In this document: piece by piece, positions 1 through 9,800 of the stretch
Layout of the letters: each line of letters begins with the position of its first letter
Position numbering within the stretch: position 1 is the stretch's first letter
Assembly (NCBI GenBank): GCA_022827045.1
Contig: JAJDTQ010000073.1
Location: 1 to 41,395, forward strand
Direction: 5' to 3'
Origin: Candidatus Binatia bacterium
GTDB taxonomy: Bacteria; Desulfobacterota_B; Binatia; UBA9968; JAJDTQ01
DNA: 41,395 nt
Made by a program: the position numbers and the translations under genes
The notes under the pieces: model-generated
The model's database searches: none
What the model was told of the DNA's origin: nothing
What the model saw: the letters and a program-made list of their open reading frames with translations, nothing else

Positions 1-102
1 CCCCCCCCGGGTGGGTTTAGGGGTCACCCCCCGGGGGGAGGTTGGGCCCCCCCCCCGCCCTGGGGGTGCCAACCCTATCACCCGACCCCTCCCCACTCTT
101 CT
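1..102. other. Low-complexity C/G-homopolymer window edge
   Basis: The first ~70 bases are runs of 6-10 C or G separated by short GT-rich pieces, unlike the balanced GC-rich sequence elsewhere. No credible gene is seen on either strand. This looks like a low-quality contig end rather than biology; the upstream neighbour of greA (often carB in related gene orders) is not visible. Confidence 0.5.
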
Positions 103-130
103 TTGATTTCTCGCCGCCCGGTGTTAAACT
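103..130 (+). promoter_or_regulatory. Candidate sigma70 promoter for greA
   Basis: TTGATT at 103-108 and TAAACT at 125-130 are separated by 16 bp, and a TG dinucleotide one base before the -10 gives an extended -10 (TGT-TAAACT). The predicted start is near 137, giving a leader of about 70 nt before the greA ATG. Called by eye, without experimental support. Confidence 0.45.
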
Positions 131-205
131 CCCCACCGTGCTGAATTCCACGGGCAGGCGGAGGCAACTCAGCTTGCCCGGATATTTTTGCAGAGGTGCA
201 GTTTG

Positions 206-694
206 ATGGCGGACAATGACGGCCCCGTGCCGATGACGGCGCAGGGGCATCAGCAATTGCTGGAGGATCTCCAGCGCCTCAAATCCGTTGAGCGTCCCAA
301 GAATGTTCGCGACATCGAGGAAGCCCGGGCCCACGGCGACCTGTCGGAGAACGCGGAGTTTCACGCGGCCAAGGATCGCCAGTCCCTGCTCGATGTCCAG
401 ATTCGCGAGATCGAGGACAAGATCGCGCGGGCTCAGGTCATCGACGTATCCAAGCTCTCCGGCGACAAGATCGTATTCGGCGCCACCGTCAAGCTGGTGG
501 ACGACGACACCGACGAGAACGTCATGTACAAGATTGTCGGCGAGCACGAGGCAGAGCCCAGGGAAGGGCGGATCTCCCTGGGTTCCCCGGTGGCGCGGTC
601 TCTGATCGGCCGCCGAGTGGGTGACCTGGTGGAGGTGCGTACGCCCGCGGGCGTGCGGAACTTCGAGGTACTGGACGTCTCTTTCATCGAATAG
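206..694 (+). CDS. greA: Transcription elongation factor GreA
   Basis: GreA enters the secondary channel of RNA polymerase and stimulates cleavage of backtracked transcripts. The 162-residue product is close to the usual ~158. The N-terminal coiled-coil hairpin carries the tip motif GDLSENAEFHAAK with the acidic D/E pair that positions the catalytic Mg2+, and the C-terminal FKBP-like half ends with the typical SPVARSLIGRRVGDLVEVRTPAG. I chose ATG 206 because AGAGG at 192-196 lies 9 nt upstream; a TTG at 188 in the same frame would add six unconserved residues. The next gene begins about 50 bp downstream, in a stretch resembling a dispersed repeat. A candidate extended -10 promoter lies at 103-130. 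The identification is secure. Confidence 0.97.
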   Translation: MADNDGPVPMTAQGHQQLLEDLQRLKSVERPKNVRDIEEARAHGDLSENAEFHAAKDRQSLLDVQIREIEDKIARAQVIDVSKLSGDKIVFGATVKLVDDDTDENVMYKIVGEHEAEPREGRISLGSPVARSLIGRRVGDLVEVRTPAGVRNFEVLDVSFIE

Positions 695-698
695 TTTC

Positions 699-763
699 CT
701 TCGACTTCGCTCCGCCGGCGCCTCGCTACGGCCTGTCCCGAGCTTGACGAAGGCTTCGGGACC
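699..763. repeat. Degenerate dispersed-repeat-like palindrome
   Basis: The greA-downstream spacer contains an imperfect palindrome with GTCCCGA at 735-741 pairing with TCGGGAC at 756-762. The CTTCGACTTCGCTCCG...CCTGTCCCGAGCTTGACGAAGG style resembles small intergenic repeats common in GC-rich environmental genomes. It could act as a weak terminator after greA, but there is no T tract. The proposed TTG start of the next gene falls in its loop. Confidence 0.4.
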
Positions 764-2657
764 GACGGGGTGGGCCGCGGTTGTCGCGGCCTTGGCGCTC
801 TTCGTTTCCGCTCATGCACTGGCCGAGGTGTCGATTCGGGCGCAGCCGGGTTTCGGGGGCATCTTCCGGCTCGGCGAACCCTTGCCCGTGCGCATCGAGC
901 TGGTCAACTCCGGGGTGGCCGTCCGCGGCGTCCTGGAGGTCGTGGAGGCCCGCGGCGGCCCCACCCGGGGCATGGAGCCGTACTCGTTCATCCAGCGCCG
1001 CGACATCTTTCTCTCCACCCATGCCCGCAAGGTCGTCTACGTTACCGTCGATCCGGACTCGGTGGCGCAGCCGCTGGTCCTGCGTTTCACCGGCGGCGGC
1101 CGGACGCATGAAACCGCTGTCAGCCTGCGCGGCCGCTTCACCGGCCAGCCGCTGATTCTCCTGCTCACCCGGAGCAACGTCGCGCCCGCCATCCCGCTTT
1201 CCTACCAGACCCCGGTGCCCGTCGTCTCCGTGGCCCTGAGCGATCTTCCGGAAGACGCGAGAGCTTTCGGCGGCGTCTGGAGCGTCATGCTCTACGAGCA
1301 GTCCCTGCGGGGGTTGTCCAGGACACAGCGGGGCGCGCTGACGCACTGGCTATCCGCGGGCGGGATCCTGGTGGTGCTGGGCGGCGCCCACTTCGCCCTG
1401 TATCAGGATCCGGCCACCGCCGCGTTGCTGCCCGTCAGGGTCGCCGGCCTCAAGCGGCTGGACGCGTTGCCGGAGCTGTCGGCCCAGTTCGGCGCCGTCC
1501 TCGGGGACGTCCTCGTGCAGAACGCCGCGGCCACCGCCGACGGCCGCGTCCTGCTGGCGGAGGGCGGCACGCCCGTCCTTGTGGAGAAGCCCCACGGCGA
1601 GGGCAGGGTGGTCTATCTGGCGCTGGATGTGGGCCGCCCGCCGGTATCGGATTGGAAGGGTCTTCCGGCGCTCTTCGGGGAGGCGCTGGGAGCGCCTCCT
1701 CCCCGGCGCACGGAACCGTGGACGGCCTGGAACCTGCAGTTGTTCATCGGGTTGCTCCAGGACTTCGGTTTCTCCAGCCTGCGTTCCCCGATGCTGTCGC
1801 TGCTTCTGGCGCTGGCGCTCTACGCCGGCTCGCTGCTGTTGTGGTTCCGTTACTGGAAGGCCGGCGGCCCCCGCCGGCGTGCGTTGACCCTGGCGCCGGC
1901 GGGGCTTGCGCTGGCCTGGGGCCTCGCCGGTTACTGGTACTTCGACCGGGGCGGCCACACACCGGACGGAATCCTGATCTCTTCCACGGTGGTGGACGGC
2001 ACGCTGTGGTCCGATGTGGCGCCGGTGCACTCCAACGTGGGCCTGTTCGCGACCCGCCACAAGGATTTTTCCTTCAGCCTCGGCCGTGACCTGACCCAGC
2101 TCGACCTGGTGCCGGCGCCCGGCGGCGAAGCGGAGGCGTCGCTGGTGCTGCGGGAGGGGCGCCCGCGCAACCTCGTTCAGGTTCCGCTCGCGGAGTGGAA
2201 CACGGCGCTGTTCCGGCTTCGCGCCGTCCGGCCTTCGCCGGTCGCCATCGAGTGGGAGCATTCGCGCCGGACCTACCGCATCGCCATCGCCAACCGCGGC
2301 ACCGGCAGCCTTACCGAATGCTGGCTGCTGATCGGCGGGCGCGGCTACAGGTTGGGAGACGTTCCGCCGGGGGGCCGCCTGCGGCGCGAGCTTCCGGAGG
2401 TTCGCGGCGCCGGCGAGGAGGCGGAGAGGAAGGAACCGCAGCCCGAGGACGTCTGGTTCGACGAGAAGGTGCGCCAGGTTCTGCTTCGGCGCTCGGTATT
2501 CCCGGACGGTGACGCGGATCCCAAGACGGCCTTCGTCATCGGCTGGATACGGGGAGAGGAGGCGGAACTGCGGGTGCAGGACCCCCGCGTGGCGACTCAT
2601 CACTTCAAGCTGTTTCGCGTGGCGATCCCGTTGGGCGGGGAGGAGGAGGACCTGTGA
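744..2657 (+). CDS. Membrane protein with GATase-like domain, MoxR operon
   Basis: First gene of the MoxR operon; no named family recognised with certainty. From TTG 744 the 637-residue product starts with a signal-peptide-like segment (TGWAAVVAALALFVSAHALA). A beta-rich extracytoplasmic region follows (about 27-150), then a segment with the look of a class I glutamine-amidotransferase-like fold lacking catalytic residues (LTHWLSAGGILVVLGG, later GEGRVVYLALDVG). Two membrane helices lie near 350-371 and 380-400, followed by a C-terminal soluble domain rich in beta strands. The start is uncertain: no good Shine-Dalgarno precedes TTG 744, and an ATG at 621 would overlap greA by 74 nt. Its TGA overlaps the next GTG by 4 nt (GTGA), which argues for translational coupling. 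Similar proteins are commonly found beside MoxR/DUF58 genes and probably form part of the same envelope complex. Confidence 0.75.
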   Translation: MTKASGPTGWAAVVAALALFVSAHALAEVSIRAQPGFGGIFRLGEPLPVRIELVNSGVAVRGVLEVVEARGGPTRGMEPYSFIQRRDIFLSTHARKVVYVTVDPDSVAQPLVLRFTGGGRTHETAVSLRGRFTGQPLILLLTRSNVAPAIPLSYQTPVPVVSVALSDLPEDARAFGGVWSVMLYEQSLRGLSRTQRGALTHWLSAGGILVVLGGAHFALYQDPATAALLPVRVAGLKRLDALPELSAQFGAVLGDVLVQNAAATADGRVLLAEGGTPVLVEKPHGEGRVVYLALDVGRPPVSDWKGLPALFGEALGAPPPRRTEPWTAWNLQLFIGLLQDFGFSSLRSPMLSLLLALALYAGSLLLWFRYWKAGGPRRRALTLAPAGLALAWGLAGYWYFDRGGHTPDGILISSTVVDGTLWSDVAPVHSNVGLFATRHKDFSFSLGRDLTQLDLVPAPGGEAEASLVLREGRPRNLVQVPLAEWNTALFRLRAVRPSPVAIEWEHSRRTYRIAIANRGTGSLTECWLLIGGRGYRLGDVPPGGRLRRELPEVRGAGEEAERKEPQPEDVWFDEKVRQVLLRRSVFPDGDADPKTAFVIGWIRGEEAELRVQDPRVATHHFKLFRVAIPLGGEEEDL

Positions 2658-3415
2658 GGCCGTGGACGAACCCGGTTTTCCGGGAAGCCGTGACGGTCTA
2701 TTGGGAAGAGGGCCAGGCCTGCATGACCTATCTGCTGTACGTGGCCATCCTCGGCACGCTTCAGGTGCTGGCGCTGGTGCTGCCGGCGGCCGAGGCGCGG
2801 TTCTGGGTCGGCCCCGCGTTCCTTTTCAAGTTCTCCGTGGTGGCCGCGCTGCTGCTGATCGTCTACCTGACGCTTCGGTTCGCCGGTCTCGAGTTCCTCG
2901 CCTGGCGCTTCTCGCCGCTACGGCACTGGCTCGAAGAGGAGCGTCTCGGCGTCTTCGCCGTGGCCTCCGGGTTGCTCTCCGTCCTGGCGGTCCACGGGCT
3001 CATCCTCCTCGGCCTTGCGGCGCCGCTGCTGGCGTGGTCGGGCGCCATCGCCCGGGCGCCCCTGGACGACATGGCTTCCACCCTGCCCATGCTCTTCCTG
3101 TATGCCGTGGGCTACGGAATCTGGGGCCTCGTCGGCCTGGCCTTCTGGGAGCGCAAGGCCGACAGCCGCCGGGTCTTCATCCGCTGGATCTTCGTCTGCT
3201 TCTTCCTGATCTCCGGCGCGTTCGGGGCGTGGGCCCAGACGTTGAATCCGGTGGCGTTTCTGCTCTATCATCTCGGCACGCTGGACATGGCCCCGCCGTG
3301 GGGCTCGGCGTGGCCCCCGGCCCTCGTGCACTGGGCCTTCCAGGGGCTGGTGTTCGCCTTGGGCCTGGGGTTCCTGGCCCGCGGCTTGAAGCGCATCCAG
3401 AAAGGTTATTCGTGA
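2654..3415 (+). CDS. Polytopic membrane protein, MoxR operon
   Basis: A 253-residue protein with about six predicted membrane helices: near 24-42, 52-75, 95-125, 138-160, 176-196 and 220-242. It begins MRPWTNPVFREAVTVYW, an N-terminus like that of ABC-2 type permease subunits, but there is no ATPase partner in the operon, so a transport role is only a guess. GTG 2654 overlaps the upstream stop by 4 nt, and its own TGA overlaps the next GTG in the same way. It is probably the membrane anchor or core of the MoxR-associated complex. Function unknown. Confidence 0.75.
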   Translation: MRPWTNPVFREAVTVYWEEGQACMTYLLYVAILGTLQVLALVLPAAEARFWVGPAFLFKFSVVAALLLIVYLTLRFAGLEFLAWRFSPLRHWLEEERLGVFAVASGLLSVLAVHGLILLGLAAPLLAWSGAIARAPLDDMASTLPMLFLYAVGYGIWGLVGLAFWERKADSRRVFIRWIFVCFFLISGAFGAWAQTLNPVAFLLYHLGTLDMAPPWGSAWPPALVHWAFQGLVFALGLGFLARGLKRIQKGYS

Positions 3416-4824
3416 ACGATCCGGAAGCGGTTCTGAAGGAGAAGCTGGCCGGCCTGCGCCGCTGGGAGCGCCGCAAACGGCGCGAGCGCCTGCTGCTGGA
3501 AAGCCTCTTCTACACCGCGTTGGCGGCCGCCGGCGTGGTGCTGGCGCGGGCCCTGGCGGCCGTGGACGCCGGGCTCCTGTGGTTCGCGCCGTTGGTGTTC
3601 GTGGCCGCGGCGGCGGTGGTGTTCCTGCTGCGTCCGTGGCGGGAGCAGGCGTTCGTCCGCTCTCTCAAGCAGGTGGATGACGGACTGGAGCTGAAGGAGC
3701 GGGTGCTGACCGCGTGGGAGATACTGTCCCGGTCACGGGAGCGGCCGGAAGGAGGGGTCGGCCCGGAGGAGTCCCTGGTGGTGGAGGAAGCGGCGGAGAA
3801 GGTCGGCGCGGTGGCGCTGCCGCCGCTTTGCCGGCGCCGGTTCACCTGGCATGCGCTGGCCGGGCCGCTCCTGGTGCTGTCGGCCGCGGCGGGGTTGTGG
3901 CTGCCGCCGGGCGGCGCCCCCCAGGCGGCGTCGGCGCCGTCGCTCATGGCCCAGGCAATCGAGGAACATGCCCGGGAGCTGGAGCGGCAGGCGCGGGAGC
4001 AGGACCTCGCCGAGAGCCGGCGCATGGCCGAGGCCTTGCGCGAGATGGCCGAGCGGCAACTGGGCGAGGCCGGCCCCGAGAAGTCGCGGCTGGAGGCGTC
4101 GGTGGCGGCCATGGTGGACGTGCTGGAGGACATGACCCGGTCATGGCCCGCCAGGTCGGGGCTCGAATGGCCGGCGCTGTCCGACAAGGCCCTGGAGCGG
4201 TTGCGGGAACACCTGCGGCGTTCGGAGGCCGGCCGGACCGGGGACGCGTTTCAGGGGAGGAGCAGAAGCGATCTGCTGGAGTCCCTGGGGCTGTCTTCCC
4301 TCGACCAGCGGCCCGGCGCCTCCGAGGACATGAGCGAGCAGGAAGTGCAGGAGTTCCTCGACCGGTTGGAGCGGGACGCCAGGCAGGAGCAGGACCGCCG
4401 CTCGCTGGAGGGCACCCGGCAGTTCCTCACCGAGTTGCTGCTCGGCGACGAGTCGGACGAGTCCATGGCCGAGGCGACCCGGCCCGGGCGCCCCGAGGGG
4501 CCCGAGGAGAACCCGCCGGCGGCGGGGCGGCAACCGGGGAACGAGCCCGGCAAGGGGGGGCAGGAGCCCTTCGACCCCGGTTTCCAGGCGCGCGTGCGCA
4601 CGCACTTGGAAGGGCTGCTGGGCCCGGGCAAGAGCCGTGGTTTCGGCTTCCGGGGTGAGGCGCGGGCGGGCGACAGCACCGTGGCCGAAGAGGAGGTGGT
4701 GGTCCGGTACCGCCGGCAGGTGGAGGCGGAGCTCTCCTCCGAGGAGATCCCGGCCGAGTTCAAGGAAACCATCAAGAAGTACTTCCTGTCCCTGGGGGTG
4801 ACGCGCACGGGACCGAAGTCGTGA
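3412..4824 (+). CDS. Membrane-anchored coiled-coil protein (DUF4175-like), MoxR operon
   Basis: A 470-residue protein starting at GTG 3412, which overlaps the previous stop by 4 nt; much longer readings start inside the upstream gene and are rejected. Two membrane helices lie near residues 30-70 and a third near 144-165. A long charged helical/coiled-coil region follows (about 175-345; AQAIEEHARELERQAREQ), then a low-complexity P/G/E linker. A compact conserved-looking tail reads VVVRYRRQVEAELSSEEIPAEFKETIKKYFLSLG. This architecture resembles DUF4175-type proteins found next to MoxR genes; the assignment is by general resemblance only. Its TGA overlaps a GTG at 4821 in the moxR frame, but the ATG at 4866 is the better moxR start. 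Confidence 0.7.
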   Translation: MNDPEAVLKEKLAGLRRWERRKRRERLLLESLFYTALAAAGVVLARALAAVDAGLLWFAPLVFVAAAAVVFLLRPWREQAFVRSLKQVDDGLELKERVLTAWEILSRSRERPEGGVGPEESLVVEEAAEKVGAVALPPLCRRRFTWHALAGPLLVLSAAAGLWLPPGGAPQAASAPSLMAQAIEEHARELERQAREQDLAESRRMAEALREMAERQLGEAGPEKSRLEASVAAMVDVLEDMTRSWPARSGLEWPALSDKALERLREHLRRSEAGRTGDAFQGRSRSDLLESLGLSSLDQRPGASEDMSEQEVQEFLDRLERDARQEQDRRSLEGTRQFLTELLLGDESDESMAEATRPGRPEGPEENPPAAGRQPGNEPGKGGQEPFDPGFQARVRTHLEGLLGPGKSRGFGFRGEARAGDSTVAEEEVVVRYRRQVEAELSSEEIPAEFKETIKKYFLSLGVTRTGPKS

Positions 4825-4865
4825 GCCCGGGCCGCGCCGCCGGCCAGGGGACACTCGGGAGTGAT

Positions 4866-5882
4866 ATGGCTGTAACATCGGAAGCATCGATCGACGGGGT
4901 CCGGCACCGTATGGAGAGCGCGCAGCACGCGTTCGAGGAAGTCAGGGGCGAGATGCGCAAGGCGGTGGTGGGCCACGAGGAGCTCATCGAAGGCATCTTC
5001 ATCGCGCTGGTGTGCGGCGGCCATTGTCTGCTGGAGGGCGTTCCCGGCCTGGGCAAGACCTTGATGGTGCGCTCGCTCGGAGAGCTCATGGACCTGAGCT
5101 TCTCGCGCATCCAGTTCACCCCCGACCTCATGCCGGCGGACATCACCGGCACCAACGTGGTCAACGAGGACGTCTCGGGGCGGAAGGTGTTCGAGTTCGA
5201 AGCGGGTCCGGTGTTCGCCAACATCTTGCTGGCGGACGAGATCAACCGGGCGACTCCCAAGACCCAGTCCGCGCTGCTGGAGGCGATGCAGGACCAGAGC
5301 GTTACCGCCGGCGGAGCGGCGCACGCCATCCCCAGCCCGTTCATGGTCCTGGCCACCCAGAACCCCATCGAGATGGAGGGCACCTATCCGCTCCCGGAGG
5401 CGCAGGTGGACCGTTTCTTCTTCAAGCTCATCGTCCGCTACCCCTCCTACGACGAGATGGGACGGATCGCGGAGTTGACCACGGCCGCCCCTTCCGGCGG
5501 GCTCACCAAGGTGTTGGCGGCGGAGTCGGTGCTGGAGATGCGCGAGGCGGTGCGGGCGGTGCCGCTGGCCGGTCCGGTGCGGGACTACGCCGTAAGGCTG
5601 GTGATGGCGACCCATTCGGAGACCGATCACAGCACCGAGCTGGCGCGGAAGTACGTGCAGTACGGCGCCAGCCCCCGGGGCCTGCAGGCGCTGATCCTGG
5701 CGGCCAAGGCCCGGGCGCTGCTTTCCGGCCGGCCCAACGTGTCGTTCGAGGACATCCGCCGCGATCTCATGCCGAGCCTGCGTCACCGGCTGCTCCTCAA
5801 TCTCGCCGCCGAAGCCTCCGGCATCGCCCCGGAAAGGGTTCTGGAGGAGGTGGTGGAGCAGGTGCCGGAGGTGCAGCCCTGA
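4866..5882 (+). CDS. moxR: MoxR-family AAA+ ATPase
   Basis: AAA+ ATPase of the MoxR family, thought to act as a chaperone that matures or activates VWA-domain partners encoded beside it. The 338-residue product has Walker A EGVPGLGKT (K64), Walker B LLADEIN (D124, E125), the family signature NRATPKTQSALLEAMQ, sensor 1 (FMVLATQNPIEMEGTYPLPEAQVDRF) and a lid with SPRGLQAL (sensor 2 arginine). ATG 4866 is chosen because GGGAG lies 6 nt upstream; a GTG at 4821 would couple to the previous stop but adds 15 unconserved residues. The stop overlaps the next ATG by 1 nt (TGATG). The family is certain; the client is not known. Confidence 0.95.
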   Translation: MAVTSEASIDGVRHRMESAQHAFEEVRGEMRKAVVGHEELIEGIFIALVCGGHCLLEGVPGLGKTLMVRSLGELMDLSFSRIQFTPDLMPADITGTNVVNEDVSGRKVFEFEAGPVFANILLADEINRATPKTQSALLEAMQDQSVTAGGAAHAIPSPFMVLATQNPIEMEGTYPLPEAQVDRFFFKLIVRYPSYDEMGRIAELTTAAPSGGLTKVLAAESVLEMREAVRAVPLAGPVRDYAVRLVMATHSETDHSTELARKYVQYGASPRGLQALILAAKARALLSGRPNVSFEDIRRDLMPSLRHRLLLNLAAEASGIAPERVLEEVVEQVPEVQP

Positions 5883-6841
5883 TGGCCGAGGCCGAGGCGC
5901 ACCGTTTCCTGGAGCCGGACTTCCTGGCCCGGCTGGACAAGCTGCGGCTGGTGGCCAAGCGCTTGAGCTGGGGCATCGCGCGGGGGGAGCATCCGACGAT
6001 CCGAAAGGGCTTCAGCCTGGAGTTCTCCGACTACCGCAAGTACAGCCGTGGCGACGACCTGCGCTACGTGGACTGGAACGTTTACGGCCGCCTGGAGAGG
6101 CTGCTGCTCAAGGTATTCACCGCCGAGGAGGAGATCACGGTCTACCTCCTGCTGGACACCAGCCTGTCCATGGCGGAGGGCTCGCCCGCCAAGATCGACT
6201 TCGCCAAGAACGTCGCCGCGGCCCTGGGGTACATCGGCCTCAAGACCCACGACCGGGTGGGGGCGGCGGGTCTGGCCGAAGACCTGACCGGGCAGTTGCC
6301 GCCGGCGCGGGCGCGGCGTCAGCTACTCTCCCTGTTCAACTTCCTCGCGGAGCTGTCGTGCGCCGGCCGCACCGACCTGGAGACCTCGGTGAAGACCTTC
6401 ACGCGGCTCTATCCCCGGCCCGGGCTGGTGGTGCTGTTCAGCGACCTGCTGGACGCGTCCGGATGCCGCGCCGCCCTGGAAGAGCTGGCCCGGAAGCGGC
6501 ATGACGTGCTGCTCGTCCACGTGCTCAAGGACGGCGAGACGCGGCTGGACCCGGGGGGCGACGTGTCGCTGGTGGACGTCGAGACCGGCCGGGAGCGCCG
6601 CGTCTTTGTCGACCGGGACCTGGCGGACCGGTTCCACCGGGAAGCCGAGGACTTCTTCGCCGGCGCCGAGCGCTTCTGCGAGGGCCGGCAGATGGATTAC
6701 CGGCGCACCACCAGCGACGTCCCCTTCGACGACTTCGTGCTGCGTTACCTCATGCACGAGCCCGCCTCGGCCGACGACGTGGAGCCGGCGCGGGCGGGTT
6801 CGAACCGCGCTCCCGCTCCTTCTTCCCCGGGCGCGGGCTAG
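5882..6841 (+). CDS. DUF58 domain protein (VWA-like), MoxR partner
   Basis: A 319-residue soluble protein of the DUF58 family, the standard companion of MoxR. The family motif FSDYRKYSRGDDLRYVDWNVYGR lies near residues 45-68, and a VWA-like fold follows, starting at VYLLLDTSLSMAEG with a partial MIDAS (D92-x-S94-x-S96). The C-terminus ends in a Pro/Ala/Ser-rich tail. The ATG shares a base with the moxR stop, so translation is coupled. In characterised MoxR systems such proteins bind the ATPase and link it to membrane VWA proteins; here the next gene is a very large membrane VWA protein. Exact function unknown. Confidence 0.92.
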   Translation: MAEAEAHRFLEPDFLARLDKLRLVAKRLSWGIARGEHPTIRKGFSLEFSDYRKYSRGDDLRYVDWNVYGRLERLLLKVFTAEEEITVYLLLDTSLSMAEGSPAKIDFAKNVAAALGYIGLKTHDRVGAAGLAEDLTGQLPPARARRQLLSLFNFLAELSCAGRTDLETSVKTFTRLYPRPGLVVLFSDLLDASGCRAALEELARKRHDVLLVHVLKDGETRLDPGGDVSLVDVETGRERRVFVDRDLADRFHREAEDFFAGAERFCEGRQMDYRRTTSDVPFDDFVLRYLMHEPASADDVEPARAGSNRAPAPSSPGAG

Positions 6842-6863
6842 CGGGGCACCAGGATAGCCTCCG

Positions 6864-9800
6864 ATGCTGTGGCTCTTTCCCGCGGCTTTTCTTTTCCTGC
6901 TGGGAGCCGTCCCGCTCATCCTGCTGCTCAACAGCCTCAGGCCGCGCGGCCCCCGGGTGCCCGTCACCGCACTCTTCCTGCTGGAAAAGGTGCTGCGGGA
7001 GAGACCCATCGGGCGGCGCCTGGGCTGGCTCTGGCGCCGGAACCTGCCGCTGATCCTGCAGCTCCTGGCCGCCATCGCGGTCATCATCGCGCTGGCCGGG
7101 CCGGCGCTCCTGGGCGTGGGCGGCGGCGGCCGCGACCTGGTGGTGGTGGTGGACGTGAGCGCCAGCATGAAGGCGGCGGGGGAGGCGGGTTCGCGCTGGA
7201 GCGCGGCGCGCGACGAGCTTCTAAGCCGGATCGACGGACTGGGCGGCAACGACCGGATGATGATCATCGCCGCCGGCGCCGCCCCCGAGGTGGTGCAGCC
7301 CTTCACCCGGGATCGCGCGAAGCTGCGACAGGCGGCGGAGGGATTGGCCGCCACCGACGCCGAGGCGCCGGTGAAGGAGGCGGTTCTGCTGGCGCACACG
7401 TTCCTCAAGCGCCAGGGGCCGCATCGGGTGGTGGTGATCACCGACGGCGCCTTCAAGGACATCGACGAGCTGCCGCTGTCGGCGTCCTACCTGGAGCTCG
7501 TGCAGGTGCGGGGCGGGGTGGACAACGTCGGAATCCTGGGGTTTCAGTTCCGCAGGGTGGCTGGCGAGGCCGACGAGTACGAGGCCATGGTGGTGGTGCA
7601 GAACTTCACGGAGCGGCCGGTGCACGCGCCCCTGATCGTCACGGTCTCGGACCGGGTGGTGAGCCGGGCGCTTCTGTCCCTGGAGCCGTTCGCCCGGGAG
7701 GTGCTGATCTATGGCATCCCCGGCCCCTTGCGCGGCCGCGCCACCGCGCTGCTGGCCATTGACGACGACCTGGAGACCGACAACCGCGCCTTCCTGGCCT
7801 TTCCCGACGAGCGCCCCACGCGGGTTCTGTACGTGGGCCCCGGCAACCCGTTCCTGGAACGCCTGCTGCGGTACTTTCCCCACGTCACCCTGGCGCGCAT
7901 CGACCGCATCCCGGTGGACCGCGTGACCGAGCAGGTGGCGGCCTACGACGTGGTGATGCTGGATCGGGTGCCGGCTCCGCCCCTCGCCCGCGGCAACTTC
8001 ATCCTCATCCGCACCGTGGCCGAGGGGCTGCCCCTGCGCGTGGCTGGGCAGACCCGGCGGCCGGCGCTGGTTTCAACCGGATCCGACCACCCGCTGGCCA
8101 AGGGTGTGAGCCTGGACGGGCTCTACGTGCAGGACGCGCTGGAGCTGGTCGGAGACGGCGGCGGCGTCTCCCTGGCCGAGTCCGGGCGCGGGCCGCTGAT
8201 CCACGCGGTGGAATCCGGCGATCTCAAGGCGCTGGTGTTCGCCTTCGACCTGACCCGCTCCGACCTGCCGTTCCGGGTGTCGTTCCCATTGCTGATGCGC
8301 AACGCTTTCTCCTGGTTCCGGCCTACCGCCCGGGAGTTCCCTGCCAGCCAGGTGGCGGCGGGCCTGCCCTTCGTGGCGGACGTGGGCGTGGACGAAGAGC
8401 GACTGGTGTTCGTGGGCCCCTCCGGGGAGAGCCGCCCGGTTCGCGTCCGGGAACGCACCGGCACCTACGCCGACACCGAGCAGGTGGGTTTCTACCGTTT
8501 CCAGGGCGAGCGTGGAGACGGCGAGTTCGCGGTGAACCTGTTCAGCGAGCAGGAGTCCCGCATCCGTCCGTCCTACCAGGCGGATGCGACGGCCTCCGCG
8601 CCGTCGGCGGTGGAGAGCGGTCCGGGAGTGCGCTTCGACCTCTGGCCGGCGCTGCTGGTGCTGGCGCTGGTGCTGTTGCTGGCGGAAAGCGTTGTGGTTT
8701 GCCGGACCCGCCGGTCGCTCCTTCCCCTGTGGCTGCGGGTGCCCGCGATGGCGGTGCTGGTGGTGGCCCTGGTGAATCCACGGATTCTCGCCGAAGACCC
8801 GGAGCTGGACGTGGTGATGGCCGTCGACCTTTCCCACAGCGTCGGCGAGGAGGCCCGGGACCGGGCCTCGGACGTCCTGGAGCAGGCCCAGGCGCTGGTG
8901 GGTCCGAAGGTACGGCTCGGCGTATTTTCCTTCGCCCGCCGCCCGCAGTGGGAGTTCCTGCCCACCGATGAGCTTCCCGTGAGCGAGTTGGCGCCGCCGC
9001 CGGAGCGCGACGCCACCGACCTCGGCGCCGCGCTTCAGGGCGCCTTGGGCGAGCTCAGCGAGGGACGCGAGAACCGTATCCTGCTCATCTCCGACGCCAA
9101 CGAGAACCGCGGCTCGGTGGAGCGGGTGCTGCACATGCTGCGATCCCATGGAGTCGCGGTGTGGCCGTATCCCGTGAGCCTCGCGGAGGGCCGGAACGAG
9201 GTCTACCTGTCGGAGCTTACCGTCCCTTCGGTGGTGGACAGCGGCGAGACCTTCGAGATCAAGGCCGCCGTCACCAGCGCGCGGGCATCCTCGGCGGCGG
9301 TGACGCTGCTGCGCGACGGGCGCGTCGTCCGCTCCAGTCGGCGGGAGCTGACGCCCGGCGCCAACTGGCTCAGCTTCACCGACAGCGTGGAGCGCCGCGG
9401 CACCCACACCTACGAGCTGATGGTGGAGGCGGCCGCGGACGTTCTGGCGGAGAACAACCTGCTGCAGGGCATCGTCAGCGTCAGGGGACCCTCCCGCGTC
9501 CTCTACCTCCACGACGCCGACGCCTCACGGCGGTTCATGGCCGAGGCCCTGCGGGTGCAGGGATACGAGGTGGTGGAGAAGACCCCGGCGTGGGCCAACC
9601 TCACGCTGCCCGAGCTGTCGGGCTTCGACCTGCTGGTCCTGGACAACGTCCCCGCCTACCAGCTCGCGCAGGTGAAGATGGAACGCGTCGAACGGTTCGT
9701 GCGCGACCTCGGCGGCGGCCTCATCGTGCTGGGAGGGACCCGCAGCTACGGCGCGGGGGGGTACTACCGGACGCCGCTGGAGCGCACGTTGCCGGTGGAG

